Positions 1 to 5,253 of a stretch of 6,953 bases of DNA are shown one piece after another (the stretch's first letter is position 1; each line of letters begins with the position of its first letter). The notes beneath the pieces are model-generated. The model was not told the DNA's origin. It saw only the letters and a list, made by a program, of their open reading frames with translations, and made no database searches. This DNA is from Schlesneria sp. (GTDB lineage: Bacteria; Planctomycetota; Planctomycetia; Planctomycetales; Planctomycetaceae): positions 1-6,953 of the forward strand of contig JANXOO010000805.1 in NCBI GenBank assembly GCA_025353525.1, given 5' to 3'. The position numbers and the translations under genes were made by a program.

Positions 1-86
1 CGAGGTGGAGCGGTAGAAGAAATCGTCATCTCCAAATGCCATGTTGGACGAAGACGAGAGTCGCGAAATACCGTCGCATCAGCCAG

Positions 87-101
87 TTCGTAATTTGCGA
101 A
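87..101. promoter_or_regulatory. Upstream operator palindrome of the higBA operon
   Basis: A 15-bp near-palindrome, TTCGTAATTTGCGAA, with half-site TTCGYAA. It matches the second site at 117-131 at 12 of 15 positions, and the two centres are 30 bp apart, close to three helical turns, so both would face the same side of the DNA. HigA-type antitoxins usually bind such palindromes in their own promoter. That this site is bound by the HigA encoded here is inference. Confidence 0.6.
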
Positions 102-109
102 CTTTCATC

Positions 110-138
110 TTGCCTGGTCGTATTTTACGAACTATAAT
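110..138 (+). promoter_or_regulatory. Promoter of the higBA operon
   Basis: A -35 box TTGCCT (110-115) and a perfect -10 box TATAAT (133-138) are separated by exactly 17 bp, the ideal sigma-70-type arrangement. Transcription would start near 145, about 28 bp before the toxin ATG, leaving room for the AAAAGGAG ribosome binding site at 156-163. The spacer is almost completely filled by the second operator palindrome. Confidence 0.65.
117..131. promoter_or_regulatory. Operator palindrome inside the higBA promoter spacer
   Basis: GTCGTATTTTACGAA, with inner arms TCGTA and TACGA around TTT. It sits exactly between the -35 and -10 boxes, so a bound repressor would block RNA polymerase directly. 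It is the sequence twin of the palindrome at 87-101. The two-site layout suggests cooperative autorepression by the toxin-antitoxin complex. Confidence 0.62.
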
Positions 139-172
139 CCTTCGGAGGTGCCGATAAAAGGAGCAGGATCGG

Positions 173-571
173 ATGCGGGTCATCTCAAAAACACGACTTC
201 GAGAGTTTTGGGAGATCCCCGGCTATGAGGATTCCGAAGGGCCGTTGAGAGCATGGCACACTCATGTCAGCCACAAATCCGTATCGTGGCACTCCTGGGC
301 GGATGTGAAGACGGAGTTTGGATCAGCGAGTCTCATTGGAAACTGTGTGGTATTCAACATCGGAGGAAACAAGTACCGACTGGTCACTCGCATCCTTTAC
401 CCAAGCCAGAAGGTTTTTGTGCTGAAGTGCATGACGCACGCGGAATATGACGAAGACAAATGGAAGACAGACTGTGGTTGCTACGAACCTCCCCCGTCAA
501 AACCAAACAAGGGAGTCAAAGCCGCCACTGAGGCCATGAAAGCAACAACGCGAAAGAAACGAGGAACCTGA
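173..571 (+). CDS. higB: HigB-family type II toxin (mRNA interferase)
   Basis: Predicted ribosome-dependent mRNA interferase of the HigB (HigB_toxin, COG4680-like) family, 132 aa. Family signatures are clear: MRVISKTRLREFWE at the N-terminus, the L-R-A-W segment (residues 25-28), W-A-D-V-K-T-E-F (42-49), the V-V-F-N-I-G-G-N-K-Y-R-L core (59-70), and H-A-E-Y-D near residue 89. The ATG at 173 follows AAAAGGAG at 156-163. The antitoxin gene begins 2 bp after the stop, in the toxin-first order normal for higBA. It is oddly long: most HigB proteins are close to 100 aa, whereas here about 30 residues rich in Pro, Lys and Arg (101-132) follow the core, with an extra C-G-C at 101-103. The family call is firm; toxin activity is inferred. 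Confidence 0.9.
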   Translation: MRVISKTRLREFWEIPGYEDSEGPLRAWHTHVSHKSVSWHSWADVKTEFGSASLIGNCVVFNIGGNKYRLVTRILYPSQKVFVLKCMTHAEYDEDKWKTDCGCYEPPPSKPNKGVKAATEAMKATTRKKRGT

Positions 572-573
572 CA

Positions 574-1020
574 GTGTCATCTAAAACCTTGGCAACCAAA
601 ACACAATTTCGACTGAAAGGGAAAGGTCGAGACTCGTATTTGGAGCTTGTCCTTGATTTTCCCCTGGCGTCGATCAAATCAGACGCACATCTCTCTGAAG
701 CACAACGAGTCATTGATGATCTGCTTGCTCGTGGCACATTCGATGACGGCGAAGAGATGTATCTCGACGCTTTAAGCGACCTCGTTGGCTCGTACGAAGA
801 TCGACATCATCCCATTGTGTCAGCGTCCGACGCCGACATGCTTCGCCATCTGATGGAGGCCAAGGGGGTATCGCAGATGCAATTGAGTCGGGACACGGGC
901 CTCCCCAAGTCCACGATCTCCGAGGTTCTTGCGGGAAAGAAACCATTCAGCCGAAAGATGATCCACACACTGGCAGACTACTTCCAGGTGGACATCGGAA
1001 TCCTGGCAGCAAATTTCTGA
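574..1020 (+). CDS. higA: HigA-family antitoxin with XRE helix-turn-helix
   Basis: Antitoxin partner of the upstream HigB, 148 aa, expected to bind and neutralise the toxin and to repress the operon. Residues about 20-82 match the N-terminal part of COG5499-type HigA proteins, ending in the family's E-x-x-H-x-P-I segment (75-81). Residues about 88-142 form an XRE/Cro-CI helix-turn-helix (GVSQMQLSRDTGLPKSTISE followed by L-A-G-K-K and S-R-K-M-I). The start is GTG at 574, with GAGGAA at 561-566 as ribosome binding site inside the end of higB and only 2 bp after its stop, which indicates translational coupling. The likely targets are the palindromes at 87-101 and 117-131. Confidence 0.9.
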   Translation: MSSKTLATKTQFRLKGKGRDSYLELVLDFPLASIKSDAHLSEAQRVIDDLLARGTFDDGEEMYLDALSDLVGSYEDRHHPIVSASDADMLRHLMEAKGVSQMQLSRDTGLPKSTISEVLAGKKPFSRKMIHTLADYFQVDIGILAANF

Positions 1021-1083
1021 GGCCGCTGCGAAGACGCACTCTGTGGTCCACAGCACAAGTACCGGTAGAAGTTTATCCTGTTC

Positions 1084-1151
1084 GACATCGGAAATTCTGT
1101 CGGATAATGTCCTTTATTGACTTTTTGTAAAAATAGACATATCGTAAATGT
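1084..1151 (+). promoter_or_regulatory. Probable promoter and operator region of the second toxin-antitoxin-like operon
   Basis: The 188-bp gap 1021-1208 holds no gene. A -35-like TTGACT (1117-1122) and a weaker -10-like TATCGT (1140-1145) are 17 bp apart. An A/T palindrome, TTTTT-GT-AAAAA (1122-1133), lies in the spacer. Farther upstream, inverted arms GACAT (1084-1088) and ATGTC (1107-1111) flank two TCGGA direct repeats 12 bp apart. The imperfect palindrome ACAT...ATGT (1137-1151) covers the -10. The layout resembles an autoregulated operon, but the -10 is poor and no repeated operator unit is as clean as in higBA. Confidence 0.4.
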
Positions 1152-1208
1152 GTGAAGGACGCAGCCACTCGTCGGCCAACTCAATGAATCAGATGCGAGA
1201 GCAACCTG

Positions 1209-1505
1209 GTGCCCTTTGATCTCCCACTTTCCGCGGCCCTTCGAAAAGCTCGCTGGAAGGTCAAGATTCGGGAAAAGGAGAGTCGGGAGCCTCCGCACGT
1301 GACGGTCCTTCGAGGAACGCAAGCATGGCGAATCAATCTGAGAACGGGTGAGTTCATGGATCGACTGCCTGATCCCACTGACGTACCCGAAGAGATTATT
1401 GACCACATCAAGGCAGAGGAAAACTGGACTTTGCTCTGCGAACAGTGGGATCACAAATACCCCGCAAATCCAGTTCACGAGCCAGATGAAGACGGCGGAG
1501 AATGA
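1209..1505 (+). CDS. DUF4160-like small protein, probable toxin-antitoxin component
   Basis: A 98-aa acidic-tailed protein. Residues 28-91 resemble the DUF4160 pattern: P-P-H-V-T-V, then an aromatic-containing W-R-I-N-L-R-T-G-E-F strand, then a P-x-x-V-P-E-E-I helix, W-T-L-L-C-E-Q-W and a closing N-P. DUF4160 proteins are commonly paired with DUF2442 proteins in putative toxin-antitoxin operons, and the next gene, 4 bp downstream, has a DUF2442-like region, which strengthens both calls. The start is GTG at 1209 with GAGAG at 1197-1201; no other common start codon occurs after the in-frame stop at 1185-1187. No catalytic residues are known to me for the family, so no activity is claimed. A conserved-hypothetical role is the alternative. 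Confidence 0.7.
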   Translation: MPFDLPLSAALRKARWKVKIREKESREPPHVTVLRGTQAWRINLRTGEFMDRLPDPTDVPEEIIDHIKAEENWTLLCEQWDHKYPANPVHEPDEDGGE

Positions 1506-1509
1506 CGCA

Positions 1510-2334
1510 ATGACCGTGAAAACCAATCAGGTACCTGCCACCCTCCAGATGTTCCTGCTCGACAAGGCGAAGAAGCGTCCGGAACGATTTTCGATACTGC
1601 ATCCACAGGTCGTGTCATCAACAAAGGGCTTACGAGATTCACTTGCCCACGCGACAAAGGACACGCTTTGGGTTAGCTACGAGAAGGATCTCACCGAGGC
1701 TTTGCTCAAAACCGTTTTGGGACCACCTCGTTCGCTTGGCAAGGCCCTTCTGATCCACGCTCTGAATCCGCTCTCCATTCCCGTTTTGACGAGTTGCTTC
1801 AGACGATTTGCCTCAGCTTCAAACAAGGAGTTTCTGCCCCCCCATGAACTGGCCGAGGCATTGCAGGCAGAGAACTCACCCAATCTCTTCATTGGTGGCA
1901 GCGTTGATCCCGCTAATCAGACGATCACCCTTTGGCGAGGAAACCTGGAACCGCTGACCGTCTCCTTTTCGGCATTCGAGAAATCAGGAGACGGAATCGA
2001 ACCCGACTTTGACAAGTTCTCTGTGACAGACTCGGGCCAGACTGTTCGGTTGGGTGACTACGAGGCGGCTGCAGATGCCATTCTTTACGAGTTCGATCCG
2101 GAGTACCGTCGACATGTTTCCAGGGAGCGTCGGCAGTCGGAACAAACATTCGGAGCGTCGTTACGCCGTCTACGAAAGCAAAAGGGCTTACGACGGGAAG
2201 ACTTTGAACCAGACATCGCGGCCAAGACGATCGCTCGCATCGAGCAAGGCCTGGTGCAACGGATTCAAAAGGACACACTGGTCTCGATCGCGGATCGTCT
2301 GCAAGTAAAAGTCGATGAGATTGAAACTTACTGA
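1510..2334 (+). CDS. DUF2442-like/XRE helix-turn-helix protein, probable antitoxin-regulator
   Basis: 274 aa. The start is ATG at 1510, preceded by GGAG at 1497-1500 and located 4 bp after the stop of the preceding gene. The frame stays open upstream to 1348, but that part overlaps the preceding gene. Residues 1-120 form an unrecognised helical region. Residues about 126-200 look DUF2442-like, with a beta-rich stretch (T-I-T-L-W-R-G, L-T-V-S-F-S-A-F) and the phrase D-S-G-Q-T-V-R-L-G-D-Y-E-A-A-A-D-A-I-L-Y. Residues about 213-274 form an XRE-type helix-turn-helix (F-G-A-S-L-R-R-L-R-K-Q-K-G-L through K-T-I-A-R-I-E-Q-G to V-D-E-I-E-T-Y). It probably represses the operon and restrains the upstream protein. 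The large N-terminal region makes it much bigger than a usual antitoxin, so it may have a further role. Confidence 0.72.
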   Translation: MTVKTNQVPATLQMFLLDKAKKRPERFSILHPQVVSSTKGLRDSLAHATKDTLWVSYEKDLTEALLKTVLGPPRSLGKALLIHALNPLSIPVLTSCFRRFASASNKEFLPPHELAEALQAENSPNLFIGGSVDPANQTITLWRGNLEPLTVSFSAFEKSGDGIEPDFDKFSVTDSGQTVRLGDYEAAADAILYEFDPEYRRHVSRERRQSEQTFGASLRRLRKQKGLRREDFEPDIAAKTIARIEQGLVQRIQKDTLVSIADRLQVKVDEIETY

Positions 2335-2417
2335 CGACGCAGAAGCCCAAATCAGACCCGACTGAATGGCCGAAGTATCTGTACGTCAGATTGACTCACA
2401 ACACTGGGGAGAGCATC

Positions 2418-2494
2418 CTGTGTGGCAAATAGCCACACGGACCAATTATTGTCGCGAAGGGACAATCCATGGCAACAGCATCTCGAAATGATGC
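2418..2494. repeat. Cluster of three short stem-loops between the second operon and the IS
   Basis: Three inverted repeats follow each other in the 178-bp gap 2335-2512. The first is GTGTGGC/GCCACAC (2420-2426 with 2432-2438, 5-nt loop AAATA), extended by a T-G wobble and a C-G pair. The second is ATTGTC/GACAAT (2448-2453 with 2461-2466, 7-nt loop). The third is GCATC/GATGC (2478-2482 with 2490-2494, 7-nt loop). No T-tract follows on either strand, so they are not classical intrinsic terminators, although they lie at the 3' end of the second operon. No gene is visible in this gap. Confidence 0.45.
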
Positions 2495-2512
2495 ACGGAT
2501 CAATGTCCCCCC

Positions 2513-2540
2513 TGTGTGACATTAATGAGTGAGACAGTTT
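2513..2540 (+). repeat. Left terminal inverted repeat of the IS
   Basis: Begins TGTGTGACA and ends TGAGACAGTTT. Compared with the reverse complement of 4164-4190, the outer 9 bases agree at 7 positions and the inner 11 bases agree perfectly; a one-base gap is needed in the middle. This is the expected binding site for the IS transposase. Confidence 0.75.
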
Positions 2541-2614
2541 AACAGTTCTCGATGTGTGCAGGGCGGTAAGGAATCCGATGATGATTGATAAGGGAATACA
2601 GGACGCGGAGCGCC

Positions 2615-2671
2615 CCGCAGCAGCTGGAACGGAAGGAGGTCGTAGGCCGACTGGAGTTCCGGCGGCTGCGG
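2615..2671 (+). other. Long stem-loop in the IS leader
   Basis: Bases 2615-2630 pair with 2656-2671 as a 16-position stem with a single A-G mismatch and one G-T wobble. Inside, GTCG (2639-2642) pairs with CGAC (2648-2651). A perfect Shine-Dalgarno string AAGGAGG (2633-2639) sits in the apical part, where folding could hide it, although no ATG, GTG or TTG lies at the right distance downstream. Structures of this kind can protect transposase genes from read-through transcription. That function here is only an inference. Confidence 0.5.
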
Positions 2672-2747
2672 ATTCGATTTTCCCCTCCGGGGGTGCCCCG
2701 ATTGGACCTAATGGAAGTAGTTCTCGGTCCCATCCAATCCTCAGGTC

Positions 2748-3107
2748 GTGGAAAGACCCGTCCGGCGTCGGTTTACCAAGGCATAAAAGAGCGACATTCT
2801 CCGACAAATCGCAGCCTGTACAAGAGTCGGGCAGGTCGGACAGATCCTGCGCCGTGAAGGGCTCTACTCTTCGATTGTCAGTAGCTGGCGTCAGAAAGAC
2901 AAACAAGGGAGGCTGGACGCGAAGACCACCACCAAACCTGTCGTCAAACCTGCAGCCCAAGACGCACGCATGCCTCAATTGCAACGCGAGAACGCATGCC
3001 TCAAGGCGCGGTTGCAACAAGCGGAATTGATCCTCGAGATCCAAAAAAAAGCCTCCGAGATCTTGGGGATTTCCCTGAAGACGCTCGACAACGAAAGGAT
3101 CGACTGA
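2748..3107 (+). pseudogene. IS3-family OrfA (HTH/leucine-zipper subunit), disrupted
   Basis: The readable frame gives E-R-P-V-R-R-R-F-T-K-A, then TAA at 2784-2786, then K-S-D-I-L-R-Q-I-A-A-C-T, L-R-R-E-G-L-Y-S-S and S-S-W-R-Q-K-D. That is the standard N-terminal HTH of IS3 OrfA proteins, followed by a coiled coil (L-Q-R-E-N-A-C-L-K-A-R-L) and the tail Q-K-K-A-S-E-I-L-G-I-S. The stop replaces the usual Tyr before Lys, as expected for a single TAT-to-TAA change. Farther upstream, a Pro-rich stretch (P-P-G-V-P-R-L-D-L-M-E-V-V, about 2683-2727) that resembles the N-terminal tail of related OrfA proteins is in another frame, suggesting an earlier frameshift. The last codon overlaps the orfB start (TGATG, 3105-3109). 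Confidence 0.8.
3043..3050 (+). other. A8 programmed -1 frameshift site of the IS
   Basis: Eight consecutive A residues lie near the 3' end of orfA, read in the orfA frame as CAA-AAA-AAA-GCC. Slipping back one base moves ribosomes into the frame that runs without a stop through 3107 into orfB, giving an OrfAB fusion joined at ...EIQKK/SLRDLGDF.... This is the classical IS3 arrangement (heptamer A-AAA-AAA followed by G). Because orfA has a stop upstream, the fusion could now arise only from internal initiation. Confidence 0.65.
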
Positions 3108-4153
3108 TGGTCGTTGCAACCGAATTGGCACCGAGCGTGGGAACCACCGTCGCCTGTCGCGCCCTGGGAATCTCTCGCGCCGGGTTTTATCGCCGACAAA
3201 ACCCACGACCGTTGCCTCGCCCGTCAAAGGACCGCAATCCTTCCCAGCGAGCGCTCAATAACGCGGAACGCCGGAATGTTCTGGACCTGCTCAACTCGCC
3301 GCAGTTCGTGGATCGGGCACCCGCACAGGTCCACACAGCACTGCTGGACCAAGGCATTTATCACTGTTCCACACGAACCATGTATCGAATCCTCAATGAC
3401 AATCAGGAAGTTCGTGAACGTCGAGATCAGTTGCAACATCCGCATTACCACAAGCCGGAACTGATCGCCTCTGGTCCCTGCCAAGTCTGGTCCTGGGATA
3501 TCACCTTGCTCCCTGGGCCGGGGAAGGGATCGCGATACCACTTGTATGTGATTCTGGACATCTTCAGCAGATATGCGGTCGGTTGGTTGCCCGGACACCG
3601 CGAATGTTCCGAACTCGCCTCCCGGCTGATCCGTGAAACCTGCGACAAGCAAGAAGTTCAACCCGACCAACTCACGATTCATTCCGATCGAGGGCCAGCC
3701 ATGAAATCGCAGACCGTTGCTCAATTGTTGGCCGCGCTGGGAGTCGTCAAATCCCACAGCCGACCACGCATCTCCAACGACAACCCTTTTTCTGAAAGCC
3801 AGTTCAAGACCTTCAAATACCAACCCGATTTCCCCGATCGATTCGCATCGTACGACGAAGCCTTGGCGTACTGCACCGAGTTTTTTTCCTGCTACAACGA
3901 CCACCATTACCACTCGGGTCTTAACATGCTCACTCCCGCATCCGTTCACTATGGACTCGACGTCAACATCGTCGCCAGTCGACGACGGACATTGGAGGCG
4001 GCTTACGCCGCCCATCCCGAACGATTCGTTCTCGGTTTGCCGAACCAAAAAATGGCACCCCAAACCGTGTGGATCAACCCCCCAGACGTATCACTACAAA
4101 CGACCGATCCCACAACAACCAAAAATGACAAGAAACTTCTCAATACTCACTAA
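3107..4153 (+). CDS. IS3-family transposase OrfB (DDE integrase domain)
   Basis: 348 aa, intact. Carries the catalytic part of the transposase. Residues about 15-30 hold the G-I-S-R-A-G-F-Y-R-R motif, followed by an HTH_21-like region (about 50-105) and the rve integrase core (about 123-285). The catalytic triad is visible: D131 in V-W-S-W-D-I-T, D194 in I-H-S-D-R-G, and E230 in N-P-F-S-E-S-Q-F-K. Exactly 35 residues lie between the second D and the E. The Y-N-D-H-H-Y-H-S-G-L segment (263-272) follows. The ATG at 3107 overlaps the orfA stop, suggesting coupling; the frame is open back to 2996 but that part overlaps orfA and serves as the frameshift junction. The stop lies 10 bp before the right inverted repeat. 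Codons and motifs show no damage. Confidence 0.93.
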   Translation: MVVATELAPSVGTTVACRALGISRAGFYRRQNPRPLPRPSKDRNPSQRALNNAERRNVLDLLNSPQFVDRAPAQVHTALLDQGIYHCSTRTMYRILNDNQEVRERRDQLQHPHYHKPELIASGPCQVWSWDITLLPGPGKGSRYHLYVILDIFSRYAVGWLPGHRECSELASRLIRETCDKQEVQPDQLTIHSDRGPAMKSQTVAQLLAALGVVKSHSRPRISNDNPFSESQFKTFKYQPDFPDRFASYDEALAYCTEFFSCYNDHHYHSGLNMLTPASVHYGLDVNIVASRRRTLEAAYAAHPERFVLGLPNQKMAPQTVWINPPDVSLQTTDPTTTKNDKKLLNTH

Positions 4154-4163
4154 ATTCTTTTGA

Positions 4164-4190
4164 AAACTGTCTCAAAGTTATTGACACGCA
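4164..4190 (-). repeat. Right terminal inverted repeat of the IS
   Basis: Read on the minus strand it begins TGCGTGTCA and ends TGAGACAGTTT, matching the left end. It ends 12 bp from the stop codon of the neighbouring minus-strand gene. Confidence 0.75.
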
Positions 4191-4202
4191 CCTCATGTTG
4201 GT

Positions 4203-4715
4203 TCATTGACCTTCGGTGAGATCGATTTGCATCTCTTTCTGATGTGCGGGGAGATTGCCAGTCCCGTCGGCCGGGGTTTCCAAAAGCGATGTGTGCTTAA
4301 AGAGCAGGCGATCCTTGAACGCCGCGAGGATTAACAGCAATCCGATCGGCGCAAAAACAGACGGAAACAACCAGCGTTGAACGAAGCTGTCGATGCATGC
4401 GTTGTCAGGGCTGGTTTCGCGATAAAGGACTCGGACACGGGCGTTCAGTGTTGGACGTGGATTGGTAGACGTACCTTCAAATCGGATTTTCTCAGCATTC
4501 CGAGAAGTAAATTCCACCACGGGAATATAGTTGGGACCCTCGCCACTATCGTCGATTTGCACGTCGACAATTGTGCCGTAAGTTGAGATAGCAGCTTGGC
4601 CGAATCGAATCTGAAAGACGCAGAAACCCATACCGACGAAAAGGAAGAGAAGACCGAATGCCAACAAAAGAAATTGCCAGATCCGTTGGAATTGATCTAC
4701 GGCAACGATGTGCAT
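4203..4715 (-). CDS. DUF3592 membrane protein
   Basis: 170 aa, unknown function. A membrane segment lies at about residues 13-36 (Phe/Leu-rich, ending V-F-Q-I-R-F). Next comes an extracytoplasmic beta-rich DUF3592-type domain at about 44-112: Y-G-T-I-V-D-V, Y-I-P-V-V-E-F-T-S-R-N, N-P-R-P, V-R-V-L-Y, then P-D-N-A-C-I-D-S-F. A second membrane segment follows at about 116-133, and then a hydrophilic tail. The start at 4715 is chosen because AGGAG (4725-4721) lies 5 bp upstream; the in-frame ATG at 4760 has no ribosome binding site. The IS inserted 12 bp past its stop, so its native terminator is displaced and transcription now runs into the element. Nothing else in the window runs with it. Confidence 0.8.
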   Translation of the reverse strand: MHIVAVDQFQRIWQFLLLAFGLLFLFVGMGFCVFQIRFGQAAISTYGTIVDVQIDDSGEGPNYIPVVEFTSRNAEKIRFEGTSTNPRPTLNARVRVLYRETSPDNACIDSFVQRWLFPSVFAPIGLLLILAAFKDRLLFKHTSLLETPADGTGNLPAHQKEMQIDLTEGQ

Positions 4716-5032
4716 GTGCGCTCCTGTTTGACGGGCGAAAGTATTGCCATAACGCGGCAAGCGAGATTTCGGATCTTTCCGAGCCTTCAGATTTTAATAA
4801 CTTTTTCGAGAAAACAAAGATCTTGATGAATCGGCAGTCGGTTGTATCTGACCGGATTTTGAGGATCACATGAATCGTCGATTTCGCAGATGCAGTGGCA
4901 TCACTTGCAGATTTTTCTCATCACCCTGCCACTCTTCGACATCCCTAGGGTTCGCTTTTTGATCCGACAACTCGATTGTCACGTTGTACTTGACGAGTTC
5001 ACGCTTTTTCGACTGTGACGAGGAACACCAAG

Positions 5033-5196
5033 ATGGCATGGCTCGTGGTTTTCTTGATCTTTTTGCCTTGTTTCTTGGCTCCAAATCGCCGAATTTACCG
5101 ATGACGCCGACGGTCGTTGCCTTCTACGTCGTCTCCAGCACTCTGATTGTCGGGCTGGCAGTTGGCCTTTGGTTGATTTCTCGTGGAACCTTTTGA
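5033..5196 (+). CDS. Small membrane protein, probably frameshifted copy of the next gene
   Basis: Read from ATG 5033 (AGGA at 5021-5024), the first frame gives MAWLVVFLIFLPCFLA and soon stops at 5102-5104. The frame one base away gives S-K-S-P-N-L-P-M-T-P-T-V-V-A-F and a second hydrophobic helix, ending at 5196. Joined at about 5080, the two halves match the next gene, which begins MEWLLILLMVVFLLIA and continues S-S-E-P-R-L-P-M-T-P before its own second helix. From ATG to the shared CCGATGACGCCG there are 65 bases here and 66 there, so one base seems lost. The alternative is an intact 52-aa protein from ATG 5038, also hydrophobic, starting M-A-R-G-F-L-D-L-F-A-L-F-L-G. The function is unknown; two membrane helices with a short basic or polar loop. 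Confidence 0.5.
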
Positions 5197-5253
5197 CACG
5201 GTTGCGGGAGAATGGCCGCAATCCCGAATGCAACTTCGAGAATGGAAACCCTC

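Larger units (their letters stand above)
2513..4190 (+). mobile_element. IS3-family insertion sequence with a broken orfA
   Basis: About 1.68 kb, bounded by imperfect inverted repeats that begin TG and end CA: left 2513-2540 and right 4164-4190. Both share TGxGTGxCA at the tip and an exact TGAGACAGTTT on the inner side. Inside lie orfA remnants, an A8 frameshift tract and an intact IS3 OrfB, all reading rightwards. Clear target duplications are not visible: at most CC lies on both sides (2511-2512 and 4191-4192), with the third base differing. This fits an old insertion. The element is longer than many IS3 members because about 230 bp precede the readable part of orfA. Confidence 0.85.

Noticed and set aside
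1..42. Possible minus-strand gene start (M-A-F-G-D-D-D-F-F-Y) leaving the left edge
   Set aside because: Only 14 codons are visible and there is no ribosome binding site, so an open frame of this length is expected by chance.
1041..1053. CTGTG/CACAG hairpin after higA as a terminator
   Set aside because: Only a 5-bp stem with no following T-tract.
1348..1509. Upstream extension of the XRE gene to ATG 1348
   Set aside because: The extension overlaps the DUF4160-like gene out of frame. ATG 1510 has a good ribosome binding site and operon spacing.
978..1526. 182-codon minus-strand frame over the second operon promoter
   Set aside because: Lies antisense to the DUF4160-like gene and the end of higA. 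It shows no family signature, and the + strand genes have ribosome binding sites and homology.
2996..3106. Start of OrfB at ATG 2996
   Set aside because: This part overlaps the end of orfA and is the region translated after -1 frameshifting. The independent start fits ATG 3107 in TGATG.
2352..3227. Long open frame of 291 codons on the minus strand across the IS left part
   Set aside because: Its product has low-complexity Arg/Pro-rich composition and no motif. It is antisense to the orfA remnant and the orfB start and is explained as a shadow of high-GC coding sequence.
3224..4063. 279-codon minus-strand frame antisense to the transposase
   Set aside because: Mirror frame of OrfB, with Val/Gly-rich composition and no start signal. 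OrfB has intact catalytic motifs on the other strand.
4716..4760. Longer start of the DUF3592 gene at 4760
   Set aside because: No ribosome binding site. The polar N-terminus would precede the membrane helix, while AGGAG sits 5 bp before ATG 4715.
4866..5084. 72-codon minus-strand frame between the DUF3592 gene and the small membrane proteins
   Set aside because: The composition is not absurd, but it overlaps the + strand membrane gene start, shows no family motif and lacks a convincing start signal.
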